DNA of 64,000 nt from Brienomyrus brachyistius (GCF_023856365.1 NC_064555.1:18610254-18674253); one strand, 5' to 3'; shown: positions 45,601-56,081, numbered from the stretch's first letter. Numbers and translations: made by a program. The notes: generated by a model not told the origin, from the letters alone.

Positions 45601-48600
45601 CAGCACCTAGTACGTTTCACAATTGACAGGAGTGAGTCAGGCTTGTGGGATCAGAGCGGATTATGGGATTGTGGGAACCCTTCACCAGCAGGGTTGTTTG
45701 TTTACCCCCAACAGCTCCATCGGTTTTCAGTTAGAGACGCAGGAAGGGTGCAGTACAGAAAAACCGTCTTGCTCACCCAAAAGGCAGGGCAAGGCGGGTT
45801 TATTTAGATAGCATAAGTCAGAAAAAATGGAAGTCACAGTGCTTTACAGAGGCACAGGTTTACATTTACTTAGAAGACATTAAAATCTCATTTTATAGAC
45901 AATAAGAACAAAAACAGTTAACTAAGAAGAATTAACGTTGTAGTGTATAAGTTGATAAGTTGTAGTGTATAAGTTATAAGCTGAAGCAAACAGTAATGTT
46001 TCAAGGCCTGATTTAAATGAGCTGACAGTTTTAGCAGACCTCAGGTCTTCAGGAAGCTTGTCCCACAGATAGGGAGCATGGAAGCTGAACGCTGCTTCAC
46101 CTTGCTTGGTCTTGATTCTGGCAACACTGAGTAGACCTTTCCCAGATGACCTCGGGGGTCTTTGCTGTCCAGCTGCTCAGGACGTGCTTATGGTCGCGGT
46201 GGAAGTTCTTTCACAGCTTTGTCTCTGTCAGTGGCGTTTACGGCCTTTTAGTTCTCTCTGCTAATGCACCAGCCACACTTGCAGTAAGCAGGGCTTTGGG
46301 GAAACAAAGAGAGACGTTGTCTATGTAAATGAGCATGGTGACTGTCTGCAGGCAGACAAAGACGTCATGGGATAGACCAAATGTAACCTTTAATGGATGT
46401 TAAAGCCAGCAGCCCAGGAAGTGCAGCAGAGAGTGCTTGACTCACACTGCCTGCTTTCCATGGCTTCTGCTGATATAATAGCACTGTCCGTGCCATTAGA
46501 ATAAGATATTACATTACTGTGCATAGATATAGCAATATGTTTGTAAACCCTGTAAGTGCTATTCAGGACAGAAGTTGGTGACTGGAGGTTGCACCTCATG
46601 GTGTTCAGCCACATGTACTTCACCTTTGTCACTGGATCTGCTTCCCAGAAACCTTCCTCAGTGCAGTGCCTGCTGCCATGTACCGAGTGTACAGCTGCAG
46701 TGGCCAAAAATTGGTAATAGTCCTAAGAAGAAAACAGGAATATATTCCAAAAGGCTGGTGTAGCCATTCTTCCTCAAGGTCATCTGCCCAGAGTTACTTT
46801 GGCCATGATGCAAACGGCGCTCACTGTCTTCATTGTGGCAGATTCGTTAGACTGCATTCCTGCAAGGTGCAACAAGCTGCACAGGAAGATTCCTGTCCAA
46901 ATGTCAGGCCCCACCTCTTTTTCCGTTTAAAACGAAATAAGACGAAGAGGAATAAAAGTGACAAAGCAGGGACACACGATCTGTAGTTTGTTCCTTTAAG
47001 AAGCCAGATGAGCAAACGGATTGATCCAAACACTTAAGTAAATTGAGCAGAAAGCTGTTGTTTGTCAGGGTTAGGGTCTGTGACTCCTGAGTTGTCGTGT
47101 ATGTGGGGGTGGGGGAGAGAGACTAGACGAGGTGCTGTAGGAGGGAGTTTGCGCATGCTGGGAATGTCTGTCATGTCTGCACAGGCCCTCTCTCCTCAGT
47201 ACCTGTCCGCCACGGTCGGTTCTGTTGCTACAGCCGCAGGGAGAACCTCCACCTTACATGGCCCTCAATGACTGCCGTTTTTTTTACATCCAGCGTCTTA
47301 AAAATTCTTTTCAGAAGTGCACAGCTCAGGGTGTGCTAGACACACCCGCGAGGATCACGCTCTTGGTGTCTGCTCTGAAAATGCGTCAGAAAAGGGCGGG
47401 ACCGTGAACGGGGTTCACGGGGCCGGCGTTCACGGGGCCGGCGTTCACGGGGCCGGCTTTCACGGGGCCGGCTTTCACGGGGCCGGCTTTCACGGGGCCG
47501 GCGTTCACGGGGCCGGCTTTCACGGGGCCGGCGTTCACGGGGCCGGCGTTCACGGGGCCGGCGTTCACGGGGCCGGCTTTCACGGGGCCGGCGTTCACAG
47601 GGCGCGCTCCATCTGAGGAGCCAAGCAGAAAGGCAGGCTGCGGGCTCAGGCTTTGGTTTGGCCTTTTAAGGTGTGTGTGTTTTTCTGTAGTTTTAGGCAT
47701 AACATTGTGAACATTCTCAAAACAATGGATTCACCATGGAGTGGCATATTCCTTTGACCTTAATAACATATCTTTTAATTACAAACAAAATGAACGCATT
47801 ACTAAATATTTTATAGTGGTGCTTTGTTTTGTTAACAGGAGCCTATTTGGGGGGTGTTTATTGAGAGGTGACCTTCTGTAGAGAATCCAGTAGTGCAAAC
47901 CAACTTGTTCATTAGCCAGTGGCAAGAGCTTATAGAAGATTTACTTACATAAAAATGTTCTGAGGGCAGAAAGAAAAACGATTGGTTCAGAGAGATAATC
48001 AATGGGATTATAGAGGAGGTGGGAGCAACCAATTAGATGTCCTGGTCCTGTGCTCTCTAGTTGCTTGGACCCACCTCCTCAACAATAAAATTGGTTCAGA
48101 GAGATAATCAATCACTTTTCCTTCCATCCTCAGAACATTTTTGTGTAAGTAAAACTCCCATGAGCTCAGTAAGAACAAACTTGGATACCAGCTACCTAGT
48201 AAGAATGAACCTCCCCACCGGAGGTGACATGAGGGTCTCCCTCAGAGTGAGCCCCCACCCCTATCCCCGCCCCCCCCAGCCTGCATTAACCCTCACAGAT
48301 TGTCAGCTGCTGCTTTTCTAACACGTTCTTTGCAATTTAACCCAGATAAACCTGAATTTTCTAAAACTACAAAAAACTCACTTGGTTTCACCTTAATTTA
48401 CTAAAGTGTCAATTCCTTTATTTACATTGCAATGGATACACTTTGATCATGAACTATACATCAGTAACATGAATAATTTCAACTATACATAAAAACACAA
48501 AAGACAATGATACAGGAAATTCAGTGCATAATTTATAGTGCATATTTAAGTATAGTGTCAGTTTCTAACCCTTATTAACTAATTAACTGACATGGAATTT

Positions 48601-50877
48601 TAGTTAGATATAACATTCAAGTAATCCTGCTTTTCAAATATCATACAAAGTACAACATAATTTTTCCTCATTCATTCAGCCAGCCTCCATAGCTACTTAA
48701 GTATAGGATGCCAGTCCATTACAGGGCACAGGGCAGGGGACACCCTGGACAGGATGGCAGTCCATTACAGGGCACAGGGCAGGGGACACCCTGGATGGGA
48801 TGCCAGTCCATCACAGGGCAGGGGACACCCTGGGTGGGATGCCAGTCCATCACAGGGCAGGGGACACCCTGGACAGGATGCTAATGCTGCAGATACAGAG
48901 AGCTAGGGAAAGACGTCACAGCTCCACCTACATGGCCTCACCCACTGCTCCACCATGCTGCCCTGTTTTGCTCTCCTAGTGGGAACTCGAGACAAAATGT
49001 TATCCATAGCATTGACAGTTATGCTAATTTCACACAGATCATATGCAAATCAGTTGCAGTTGCGCACATTCTCTACAGCCCTGTATAGATGTCGGCTGAA
49101 TTACTGTGTCAATGGACGTGTTTTTTTCGTATAGTAAAGGTATCATTTTTGTGGCTGTCAATAAAAGAACATTTAAGAATTGAACTCCAGTTATGGCTGA
49201 ACTCCTAGATATCTTTAAATTCAGTTTTCCATAATGAAACCACTGGAAGAAACATAGATCTACTAGTGCATGAATGAGGAGGGAAGAGCATTGAAACACT
49301 GCAGCAGACAGAGATGTGCCTAATGTGGTGCACAGTGTATTTCCAGGTCATAAAAAGCATGTCATTGAATAATTGAATAACTAGTCCTTTGTTGTCCAAT
49401 GTAGCTCTCACCTGGATATGTGTGCTGGATCCAGTAAGACAATTGAAAGGTCTGTCTTCTGCTTGAGACTATCATTGATTTATATTGTGGCATGTCTGTA
49501 GTTTTTTGATTGCACCCGTACAGAGTATATGCCCTGCTAGAAATCATTCTTCCTTTATGCCACTACAAGCGAGGCGTTTCCTGTTTGGCGAGTAGAAACC
49601 TCTGAATGACGGTTGGGAAAAAAAAAACTGCTTTGCAATCACTGGCTGAATAAATTAAGTTTAGGGAAGCCAAATCTTCTTTTCCCATTTGAATTGCCTT
49701 AATGAGCTGCCAAAGACCCTGCATGGTTACGTATCAAATTACCACTGGAGTTACAGCCAATTACAAGTGTTTGACGGAAGTACCTACATACCCTCTCGAA
49801 CCTTTTCTGCTAAATTCTATTTCTGCATTTGTTGAATATTTTGAAATCCAGATCTTTTTCAGTGCAGCTTAATAGGCTTTTCTTTCAGAGCCTTGCATCA
49901 ATGTTCTGCTGCACTGGTATAGAATCATCTGGCAATATGACTTCAAATGTACAGTAAAGTGACTTTTACTGCATTTGTGAGATGAGAACATTTGTTACTG
50001 AGCCCCAAACTACAGCACTCACCAGGCTGGGCAGCTGAACCAGACTCTCCCTGGATGAATCAATGAATAATTGCTTAGTCTCATTTGTGACACATCGATT
50101 ATTGACATCAGCAGTCATTGACTCAATAGTCTCTCTCTTGCGTGTGCTTCTTTTCAGGATCGAATCACCGTACTAGCATCAGCGAATGGGTAAGTCACGG
50201 CTCCACGTTCCGGTAGCATGAGCTCGTTTTAATATGACTTATGCTGCATTGTTGGCTCTGGGTTAGCTGCTAGCCAGACATGCAGCACTGTTTGCTTTCT
50301 GTGGCACTCCCCACACGGAGGCTGCTCTGCTCTCGGCTGTGCCACATCCTCTAAAGGTAGGACACAGTGCTCCGGAGCGTAACTGACCCCGTGAAGGCCT
50401 CCCTCACTGGCAGGCGTGATTTGGAGTCCGTGTTCGTTACGTGAGCTCAAATGTGATCTGAAACAGAAACTAGAGGTTTTAGGGCTGAAAGTGGCACAGG
50501 GTAAAGCTCTTCCTCAAAGTCTATGGCTGCCGCTTATTTATGCCCGCGAAAAACATCCCAGTCATTGTGGGATTATCATGGCAATCGCTGCCGGGAAGAG
50601 TAAGATGGAAAATTTGGTGTCAATCTATAGTTCTACTGCTGTCTGCTCCTGAACCCTGGGTGTATTTGAAATTGCTGACACCTGGTCTCTCTCTCTTTCA
50701 CCTCCTAGGAAATGGACTGATGCCTTCCTCATGTATGACACTGCCCCCCCACCCCCACCCCCATCCAAGCCCCGCTACTGCATTCAGATGTACGAGTTAA
50801 AGGGACCAGGCAGGACTCCTGATCAAAAAGACGGCCAAAACAGCAATCAGAAAATATCGTTTTCAGCCGTGCAATAG
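38769..50877 (+). CDS. CEACAM-like immunoglobulin-superfamily receptor (long-tail isoform)
   Basis: A single-pass membrane glycoprotein resembling CEACAM cell-adhesion receptors. Exons: 38769-38817, 39869-40198, 41189-41464, 41779-42045, 42835-43113, 43861-44118, 44643-44760, then 50709-50877. All Ig exons are phase 1-1, as is usual for shuffled Ig domains. Joined length is 1746 nt, 581 residues. Order: signal peptide (1-~18); N-type Ig domain without the B/F-strand cysteine pair (~20-126), as in CEACAM N domains; four C2-type domains (127-218, 219-307, 308-400, 401-486), each with a Cys pair and YxC-like motif; transmembrane helix (~500-518); tail with RRKK, APPPPPPSKP and SFSAVQ. Many N-glycosylation sequons. 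No clear ITIM or ITAM. Including a 32-nt exon at 50158 gives a short tail. The CEACAM family call is strong; orthology to a named member is not established. Confidence 0.88.
38818..39868 (+). other. CEACAM-like intron 1
   Basis: AT-rich, with a (GT)n(GA)n run at 39583-39630. No extra exon recognised. Confidence 0.6.
39869..40198 (+). CDS. CEACAM-like exon 2 (N-terminal V-type Ig domain)
   Basis: Acceptor TTCCCCAG, donor GTGAGT, phase 1-1. It encodes residues 17-126. The B strand reads GGTVTLRI and the F strand KDSGTYDVTL, both without cysteine, while AIWA and the D-x-G-x-Y motif remain. Lack of the intradomain disulphide is a hallmark of CEACAM N domains, which mediate homophilic binding. 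Confidence 0.9.
40289..40378. repeat. Telomere-like 8-bp repeat (TTGTAGGG/TTATAGGG)
   Basis: About 11 units of TAGGGTTG or TAGGGTTA in intron 2, about 90 bp after the exon 2 donor. It resembles a two-base-expanded TTAGGG repeat but is not the vertebrate telomeric hexamer. Confidence 0.9.
40379..41188 (+). other. CEACAM-like intron 2, remainder
   Basis: No exon or mobile element recognised. One C-run lies at 40525-40535. Confidence 0.5.
41189..41464 (+). CDS. CEACAM-like exon 3 (C2-type Ig domain)
   Basis: Acceptor GTTCCGCAG, donor GTAAGT, phase 1-1; residues 127-218. VSLTCSAQG and FQWFNG fix the B and C strands. GPLICTVRN gives the second cysteine. Sequons include NVT, NDT, NGS, NGT and NIT. 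Confidence 0.93.
41779..42045 (+). CDS. CEACAM-like exon 4 (C2-type Ig domain)
   Basis: Acceptor GCATTTCAG, donor GTGAGT, phase 1-1; residues 219-307. It starts FGPENI, the linker seen at CEACAM domain joins. It contains VTLNCSAQS, FSWAVNGT and DKSGNYTCWAYN. Confidence 0.93.
42046..42834 (+). other. CEACAM-like intron 4
   Basis: Non-coding; a short CA run at about 42103-42117. No further exon recognised. Confidence 0.6.
42835..43113 (+). CDS. CEACAM-like exon 5 (C2-type Ig domain)
   Basis: Acceptor CCTGTGCAG, donor GTGAGT, phase 1-1; residues 308-400. ANLTCQTKSG, MEWLKDGKPL, LFISSVQRTDQGEYQCKVTN: a complete cysteine-paired C2 domain, closest in style to CEACAM A2/B-type repeats. Confidence 0.93.
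43114..43860 (+). other. CEACAM-like intron 5
   Basis: No feature recognised beyond splice sites. Confidence 0.6.
43861..44118 (+). CDS. CEACAM-like exon 6 (C2-type Ig domain)
   Basis: Acceptor GTGTTACAG, donor GTGAGA, phase 1-1; residues 401-486. YGPDKAHVEG opens the domain; VHLDCVVES, NFSWTFNGT and YSDTGIYACQARN follow. It has an extra cysteine (APGCNFSW) next to the C strand. Confidence 0.93.
44119..44642 (+). other. CEACAM-like intron 6, with G homopolymer
   Basis: Contains a G run at about 44177-44192 and duplicated GGAGCGGCCTTAAAGG on both sides of it, plus another G run at 44322-44331. Confidence 0.7.
44643..44760 (+). CDS. CEACAM-like exon 7 (transmembrane segment)
   Basis: Acceptor CTGCCCAG, donor AA|GTAAGT, ending in phase 2. 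It encodes residues 487-525: a stalk EKGTLPEPLSGG, then the helix SIAGIIIGVLVAIILITIIA and stop-transfer KCLMKRR. The GxxxG spacing in GIIIG could support helix packing, as in CEACAM1. Confidence 0.93.
44761..47199 (+). other. CEACAM-like intron 7, 5' part
   Basis: About 45830-46140 (GGAAGCTTGTCCCACAGATA, then GCTGAACGCTGCTTCACCTT) resembles a dispersed repeat frequent in fish genomes; boundaries and family not determined. The rest is AT-rich. Confidence 0.45.
47200..47407 (+). other. Possible alternative terminal exon of the CEACAM-like gene (speculative)
   Basis: A strong-looking acceptor (GCCCTCTCTCCTCAG) precedes 47200. The phase matches exon 7 exactly, and the frame stays open for 69 residues to TGA 47405-47407. 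The peptide includes GEPPPYMALND, a PPxY plus YxxL combination. No donor or poly(A) signal supports it, and the last part runs into a repeat, so it may be chance. Confidence 0.15.
47405..47605. repeat. 15-bp GC-rich minisatellite, about 13 copies
   Basis: The unit is TTCACGGGGCCGGCG or its variant with CTTTCAC. The 15-bp period is exact, giving five-residue repeats (GAGVH, or NAGPV on the reverse strand) in spurious open frames. NaeI/NgoMIV-type GCCGGC palindromes recur in each unit. Confidence 0.97.
47606..48700 (+). other. CEACAM-like intron 7, middle part
   Basis: Two inverted related segments: 47870-48030 on one strand and 48065-48200 on the other share phrases such as GGTTCAGAGAGATAATCAAT and CTCAGAACATTTTTGTGTAAG-like text. 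An inverted repeat or fold-back element is possible. Confidence 0.4.
48705..48895. repeat. Tandem 'GGATGCCAGTCCAT' repeat, about 4 copies
   Basis: Units containing GATGCCAGTCCATYACAGGG and CAGGGGACACCCTGG, of about 45-60 bp, with length differences from loss of a GGGCACA segment. Similar phrases are common in fish interspersed repeats. Confidence 0.85.
48896..50157 (+). other. CEACAM-like intron 7, 3' part
   Basis: No exon or complete transposon recognised. It ends in a good polypyrimidine tract (TCTCTCTCTTGCGTGTGCTT, then CTTTTCAG) leading to the 32-nt exon. Confidence 0.6.
50158..50189 (+). CDS. CEACAM-like alternative 32-nt exon (short tail)
   Basis: Flanked by a strong acceptor (CTTCTTTTCAG) and a consensus donor (GTAAGT at 50190). 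Joined to exon 7 (phase 2) it reads KIESPY, then TAG at 50174-50176, giving a 531-residue short-tail protein. Its length (32 = 3n+2) means inclusion shifts the frame and skipping restores the long tail. The stop lies only 13 nt before the last exon junction, so decay by the 50-55-nt rule is not expected. Confidence 0.6.
50709..50877 (+). CDS. CEACAM-like final coding exon (long tail)
   Basis: Acceptor TTTCACCTCCTAG. When spliced directly to exon 7 it encodes residues 526-581: KKWTDAFLMYDTAPPPPPPS and so on, ending SFSAVQ with TAG at 50875-50877. Six consecutive prolines suggest an SH3, WW or EVH1 ligand. The tyrosines (LMYDTA, RYCIQM, QMYELK) do not form a standard ITIM. Confidence 0.72.
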
Positions 50878-51739
50878 GCAGATATTAACTCCTCCCACTC
50901 TTGGGGACCTTCTCTTTGTACCCTTTTTTGAATGGCACTGAAGGAGTGAATCTGTGCTGGAGCAGTGGAGCAGCCTGATTTCACACCTGACTGCCCTGGC
51001 TTGCACGTATTTGCACTGGAAACTGCGAGGCTCTCCCTGTACATCAAGCCCCCGCAAACAGACGCACGAGCGTCAGCCGCCAGCCAGCAGCGCAGCAGAA
51101 TCCAGCCAGCCTCACTCCGTCTGTGCGACCTTTTTATCAATGGACTGCCTGTGCCGTATGCAAGTTACAGCAAAGATGGCAAGAGTCAGCACGTCTGTTT
51201 TGGGTAAATCAGTAACTCTTGTGGAGGGAGATTCTGGGTGCCGGTCTTTGATGTGAACGCTAAAAACAGAAATGCTTCCAGCATAGCAAAAATGTTTAAA
51301 ATGGATCAGTCAAAGCAACCTCTGCATTTTAAAACCATGAAAGTCACTGATACTGTATGATAAGCAGGCACGTCAAATGAATATTAATTTTTAGAAGGTG
51401 GTAGGTTATGTGTATTTTGTTAAAAAGAAAAAAAAACGTTGTTTTGAGAAATCTTTTGTTTTAAGGTCATTTCTGGGTACTGTATGTTTACTGAATTCTC
51501 CACCAACTGAACTGCTTTTTTGCTTTTATCTTGGACTTTGCACCTCTTGGTATTTCGCCCTAAATTATGCCCAACATGTTTACAGACCCAAGCTTTTAAT
51601 GTCATTTAGTCTGTGAGGCAGCGTGAGGGTCATGTGAAGGCGGAAGCGTCACGTCCACCTACATACGTCTGAGAAGGAACTGCAAGCGGGCACAGCAGGT
51701 GGCCCCGGGTAACGGATGAATGTCCATTAAAGTGGATCG
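50878..51739 (+). promoter_or_regulatory. CEACAM-like 3' UTR with candidate poly(A) signal
   Basis: No AATAAA occurs before ATTAAA at 51726-51731. A canonical AATAAA follows at 51973-51978. Either could end the transcript. No other coding signal was seen. Confidence 0.5.
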
Positions 51740-51817
51740 TAATACTTAGCTTGCTGCTTCTGATTGACCTCCAAAAAAATCCCAAAATATTACCTCACCC
51801 TCCATGTGCTGTAGACA
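51740..51817. repeat. 78-bp sequence, copy A
   Basis: Nearly identical to 54730-54807 (begins TAATACTTAGCTTGCTGCTT, ends CATGTGCTGTAGACA); differences are confined to the A-rich middle. Copy A begins 9 bp after the ATTAAA of the CEACAM-like gene. Confidence 0.93.
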
Positions 51818-54729
51818 CTTCCTGTGCTTGACCTTATTTATTGGTAATGTCAGTTAATGTGTTGAATGATACTTTCCAGTTCTGAGTTCACCCCATACAA
51901 ATATATGAAACTGCAAGGCATTATAAAGAAACTGCAGTGAGCGTAACAATAACTTGTTTATCAGATGCCAGAAATAAATCACTGTATTAAGGTTCTTAGG
52001 ACGATGCCAACAACATTGAAAAGAAATAAAAATATTACTAATGACTCACCATATAAAATTTTCAATTGTAAAATTTTTGATTTGACCTGTTTTTATATGG
52101 TTCTGCACAGCGCTCGGATGGCTTTTCTGTGCTTTCCCCCCAGTGCCTTTAGAGCAGGGTACTCGGCTTGCGGGTCTTTGTTGGCGCTGGGGAGATTGTG
52201 CTGCACTGTTATCTTACGGACGGTGGTGTGGCTCTTTGGCCATGAAAGGTTCCCTTTGGCTGGCACTAGTCGCTCTACATTAGATCACATTAGATCACAG
52301 TAGTTGGCAGAATGCATTACTGTGTTCTGTCAGGCCAATTAAGGAGTGCTGATTGAGCTCCCCGAGGCAACACGCCACCTCTCCCACATCTGGGAGGTGT
52401 AGAGGCGCTGTGAGATCCCTCTTTCAGCTTCCTAGTTACCCTCTGCCACTCCCTCCTCTCCATGTCTGCTCAGAAGCCAGCCCGGAAAGTCGAAGTGCCC
52501 GGGGCCTCGTACCGAGGAGCAGATGATAGGTGAACGTGACACAGGTAGTCTGTCCTCTCTCGCTCTGCTCGCCGAGGCACAGCTTCTCAGCAAGGGCCGC
52601 CTTCTTCCTCAGCCAGCTGTTCCCAAGGGCCAGGCGGATCCCACACAATGTCCTCTCACTTTTTTCTCCAGGCAGGCTTGGGGAACCTCTCTCTGACTGA
52701 CAGCACATTGATCACCTTTACTGTTTTATCGGGGGACCTGCCAAAGAAGGGAGAAACCTTTGTCAGGTTCACACACACTGAACAAAAAATGTCAATTGAG
52801 TCATGTTGGGATTGGGATTTTGTTTGGATAGACTGAAATTTCGCGTCACTTTTCAGCAATGCTGCCTTTCTTGATGGTGTATGGCAAGTTAACAACACCT
52901 GCTCTTTTGGACTGGGTTTGGTGTAGGTGGTGGATTTAATCATCTAGGTGAGTCTGGTTCTTGGCTGACTACCATAAATGTAAATTGCAAAAAACTTTTA
53001 AGAAAAACAAAGTGTAGAAGTGAACCAGTGATCTTTTGGAACCTGCTTCTTCATTCCTGCCTCTTTCCTCTGCTGTGGTGACAGTGTGTTTTGGGCTGAG
53101 AGGCTGAGGTTTCAAAGGGGAGTATTAACTGCTGCACTGCGTGGCGGAACTCTAGCGGAGAAGCTGCAGATCTGCCGTTAGACCTTCTCCCAGGGCACCC
53201 TGCTCTCAAACTTCACTTCCTAGCTATTTCTTGCATTTTTTTTTATTATTATTATTATTTTATAGAGAGGCATAAACTCTGTTGTATGCAAAACCCATAT
53301 TTTTATATGTTAATAAAAACAAATAATAATGGTCTCTGTGTGACTGTAGATCCGATCTGAGCGTTGTACTATTAGTACATGCCTTGCACTTCAAAAATAG
53401 CGAATTGCAGCATGCAGCGACAAACAGCCTGCTGCAGTCGGTGATGAGGGGCCCTCCTTTCTACGCTGTGTCATTCAGCGCTCCATGTCTCTGGAATGCA
53501 CCTGAACTGTGTTGGCTCTTGGAGCTAAGAAGTCACGCTCAGTTGACTGTCTTGAACCTTTCCTTTCAAGTGCAGAGCTGTAATTTCAGCAACCTATAAT
53601 TACAGAATTGCACTTTGAATATAGATTAGAGCTTCACGGAATAAAAGAAAATCTTTGTTTTGAACAGGGCTGAAATAATATAGTCATTACCTAAAACATA
53701 AAGCATAAATGGCTTATTTCTAGTCTTCAATTTAACTTGTTTTGTGCTTAGTGCACTACATGGACGTGCATTCGGCATATGAAAATGGAAGTCTAAACAT
53801 GCAAAGGATCCCTGTTCTGTGTGATTTGCGTCCTAAGCAATTTGCCTGAGGCAAAAGTTGTTTGTCTTTTGTTTGCTCATCCATCACAACATGCAACATT
53901 ATTTTGACACTGATGGGGCATAAACATACTTCCCAGGGCTCCAGACTCTAACCATTTAGTCACATTTTAGTCGCATTTTGCACACCAGAGCGACTTGCCG
54001 TTCTTTTGTTTTATTACATTTTTTTAAACCATAATTATATTGCACCTGAAACACCAGGAGGAAGCGAGGATTGGTGTGTAGGGTTTGGTATTGATAACTG
54101 GGGTGTTTCTTAATATGCGTACTTGACTACTTGTGTTCTCATGTAGCTGTTTTATGTCGTCTTCCATCGCCAATGACAGGTTCCAAAACTTAGAACAGAA
54201 GTACAGAGGACGGTAAAAATCCCCAGATGTCGTTCTTGCCCCGCCCCCAAATATGAAGAATACATCGGTTGCAGCTGAGAGCAATCCCATGATTCATTGC
54301 GTCCCAAGTTCATTCTTGGGAGGCAAATTAGCAAGACCGCTCTTGCTAAGGCCACAAGTATGATCTTTGCATTCCTGGTATTGAAAAAGACCCCTGTTTC
54401 CAAATTAGAAACGTTTCTAAATTCTTAAGCACCATGACTACGATAAGACATTTGAATTATGTTCCAGGTATTGATTTCTAAACTCTCATTTTTAATCAGC
54501 TATGTAAGGGTTAATGCACGACTCCGCTTACATGCTTGTACTTGATTTTTTTTTTTTTTTACATTTATAAACCAAAAATGTATTAGTAGAACTACGATTT
54601 ACTTTTGTTCGGTAAAATGGCAGCGCAGGGTTCCGTGCGGTATTTCCTTTCAGCAAAACGGTATTTTGGGGGATTTCAAAATACTGGAATAATATTGCTT
54701 TTTAAAATACAGTCAAAATACCGCATACA
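51818..54729. other. Intergenic sequence, nothing recognised
   Basis: AT-rich; short (ATT)n run near 53242-53262 and several T homopolymers. Open frames up to 112 codons show no domain. No RNA gene recognised. Confidence 0.5.
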
Positions 54730-54807
54730 TAATACTTAGCTTGCTGCTTCTGATTGACCCCAAAAAAAATCCCAAAATATTACCTCACCCTCCATGTGCT
54801 GTAGACA
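54730..54807. repeat. 78-bp sequence, copy B
   Basis: Second copy of the sequence at 51740-51817, about 3 kb away in the same orientation, ending 55 bp before a Tc1 element. Confidence 0.93.
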
Positions 54808-54862
54808 TGTGCTGTAGGTGATGTCTGAACGATATGGAAAGTTATTAAATATTTTGGTTATC

Positions 54863-56081
54863 TACACTATATTGCCAAAAGCATTGTGACACCCCTCCAA
54901 ATCATTGAACTCAGGTGTTCCAGTCACTTCCATAGCCACAGGTGTATAAAATCGTGCTTGACTTTAGGCATGCAGACTGCTTCTACAAACATTTGCGAAA
55001 GAATGGGTTGCTCTCAGTAGCTCAGTGAATTCAAGCGTGGTACCGTGATAGGATGCCACCTGTGAAATAAGTCCATTTGTGAAATTTCCTTCTACTAAAT
55101 ATTCCACAGTCAACTGTTAGTGGTATAATAACAAAGTGGAAGCAATTGGGAACAGCAGTAAGTCAGCTACAAAGTGGTAAGCCATGTAGAATCACAGAGC
55201 GGGGACAACGCATGCTGAGGCGCACAGGGTGCAGACGTCGCCAGCTGTCTGCAGAGTCAATAGCTACAGACCTCCAAACTTCATGTGGCCTTCAGATTAG
55301 CTCAAGAACGTAGAGAACTTCATGGAATGGGTTTCCATGGCCGATCAGCTGCTTCCAAGCCTTACATCACCAAGTGCAATGCGAAGCGTCGGATGCAGTG
55401 GTGTAAAGCACGCCACCACTGGACTCTAGAGCAGTAGAGATGTGTTGTCTGGAGTGACGAGTCCTGCTTTTTTGTTTGGCAATCCGATGAGCGAGTCTGG
55501 GTTTGGCAGTTGCCAGGAGATCGGTACTTGTCTTACTGCATCGTGCTAAGTGTAAAGTTTGGTGGAGGGGGATTATGGTGTGGGGTTGTTTTTCAGGGGC
55601 TGGGCTTGGCCCCTTAGTTGCAGTGAAAGGAACTCTAAATGCTGCAGCATTCAAAGCCATTTTGCACAATTTCATGCTCTCAACTTTGTGGGAACAGTTT
55701 AGGGATGGCCCCTTCGTGTTCCAACATGACTGCACACCAGTGCACAAAGCAAGATCCAAGAGGACATGGTTGAGTGAGTCTGGTGTGGAGGAACTTGACT
55801 GGCCTGTACAGAACCCTGACCTCAGTCCGATAGAACACTTTTGGGATGAATTAGAGGCCTTCTTATCCAACATGAGTGACTGACCTCACAAATGCTCCCT
55901 TGGAAGAAAGGTAAAAAATTCCCATAAACACAGTCCTGCACCTTGTGGACTGTTATAAGCTGTTATACCTGCAAAGGATGGGCCAACTCCATATTAAAGT
56001 CTGTGTATTAAGAATGGGATGTCATTAAAGTTCATGTGTGTGTAAAGGCAGGTGTCCCAGTACTTTTGGCAATATAGTGTA
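54863..56081 (+). mobile_element. Tc1/mariner DNA transposon relic with inverted repeats and TA duplication
   Basis: Terminal inverted repeats begin CACTATATTGCCAAAAG at 54865 and end CTTTTGGCAATATAGTG at 56079, about 28 bp with a few mismatches. TA lies at both outer ends (54863-54864, 56080-56081). The body is 1215 bp, normal for Tc1. Transposase remnants are on the + strand: WSDES near 55453 (first catalytic Asp), FQHDCTPVHKA near 55720 (second Asp), and DWPVQNPDLSPIEHFWDEL near 55798 with the final acidic residue. The frame is broken between the first and second motifs and upstream, so the copy is inactive. Confidence 0.95.
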
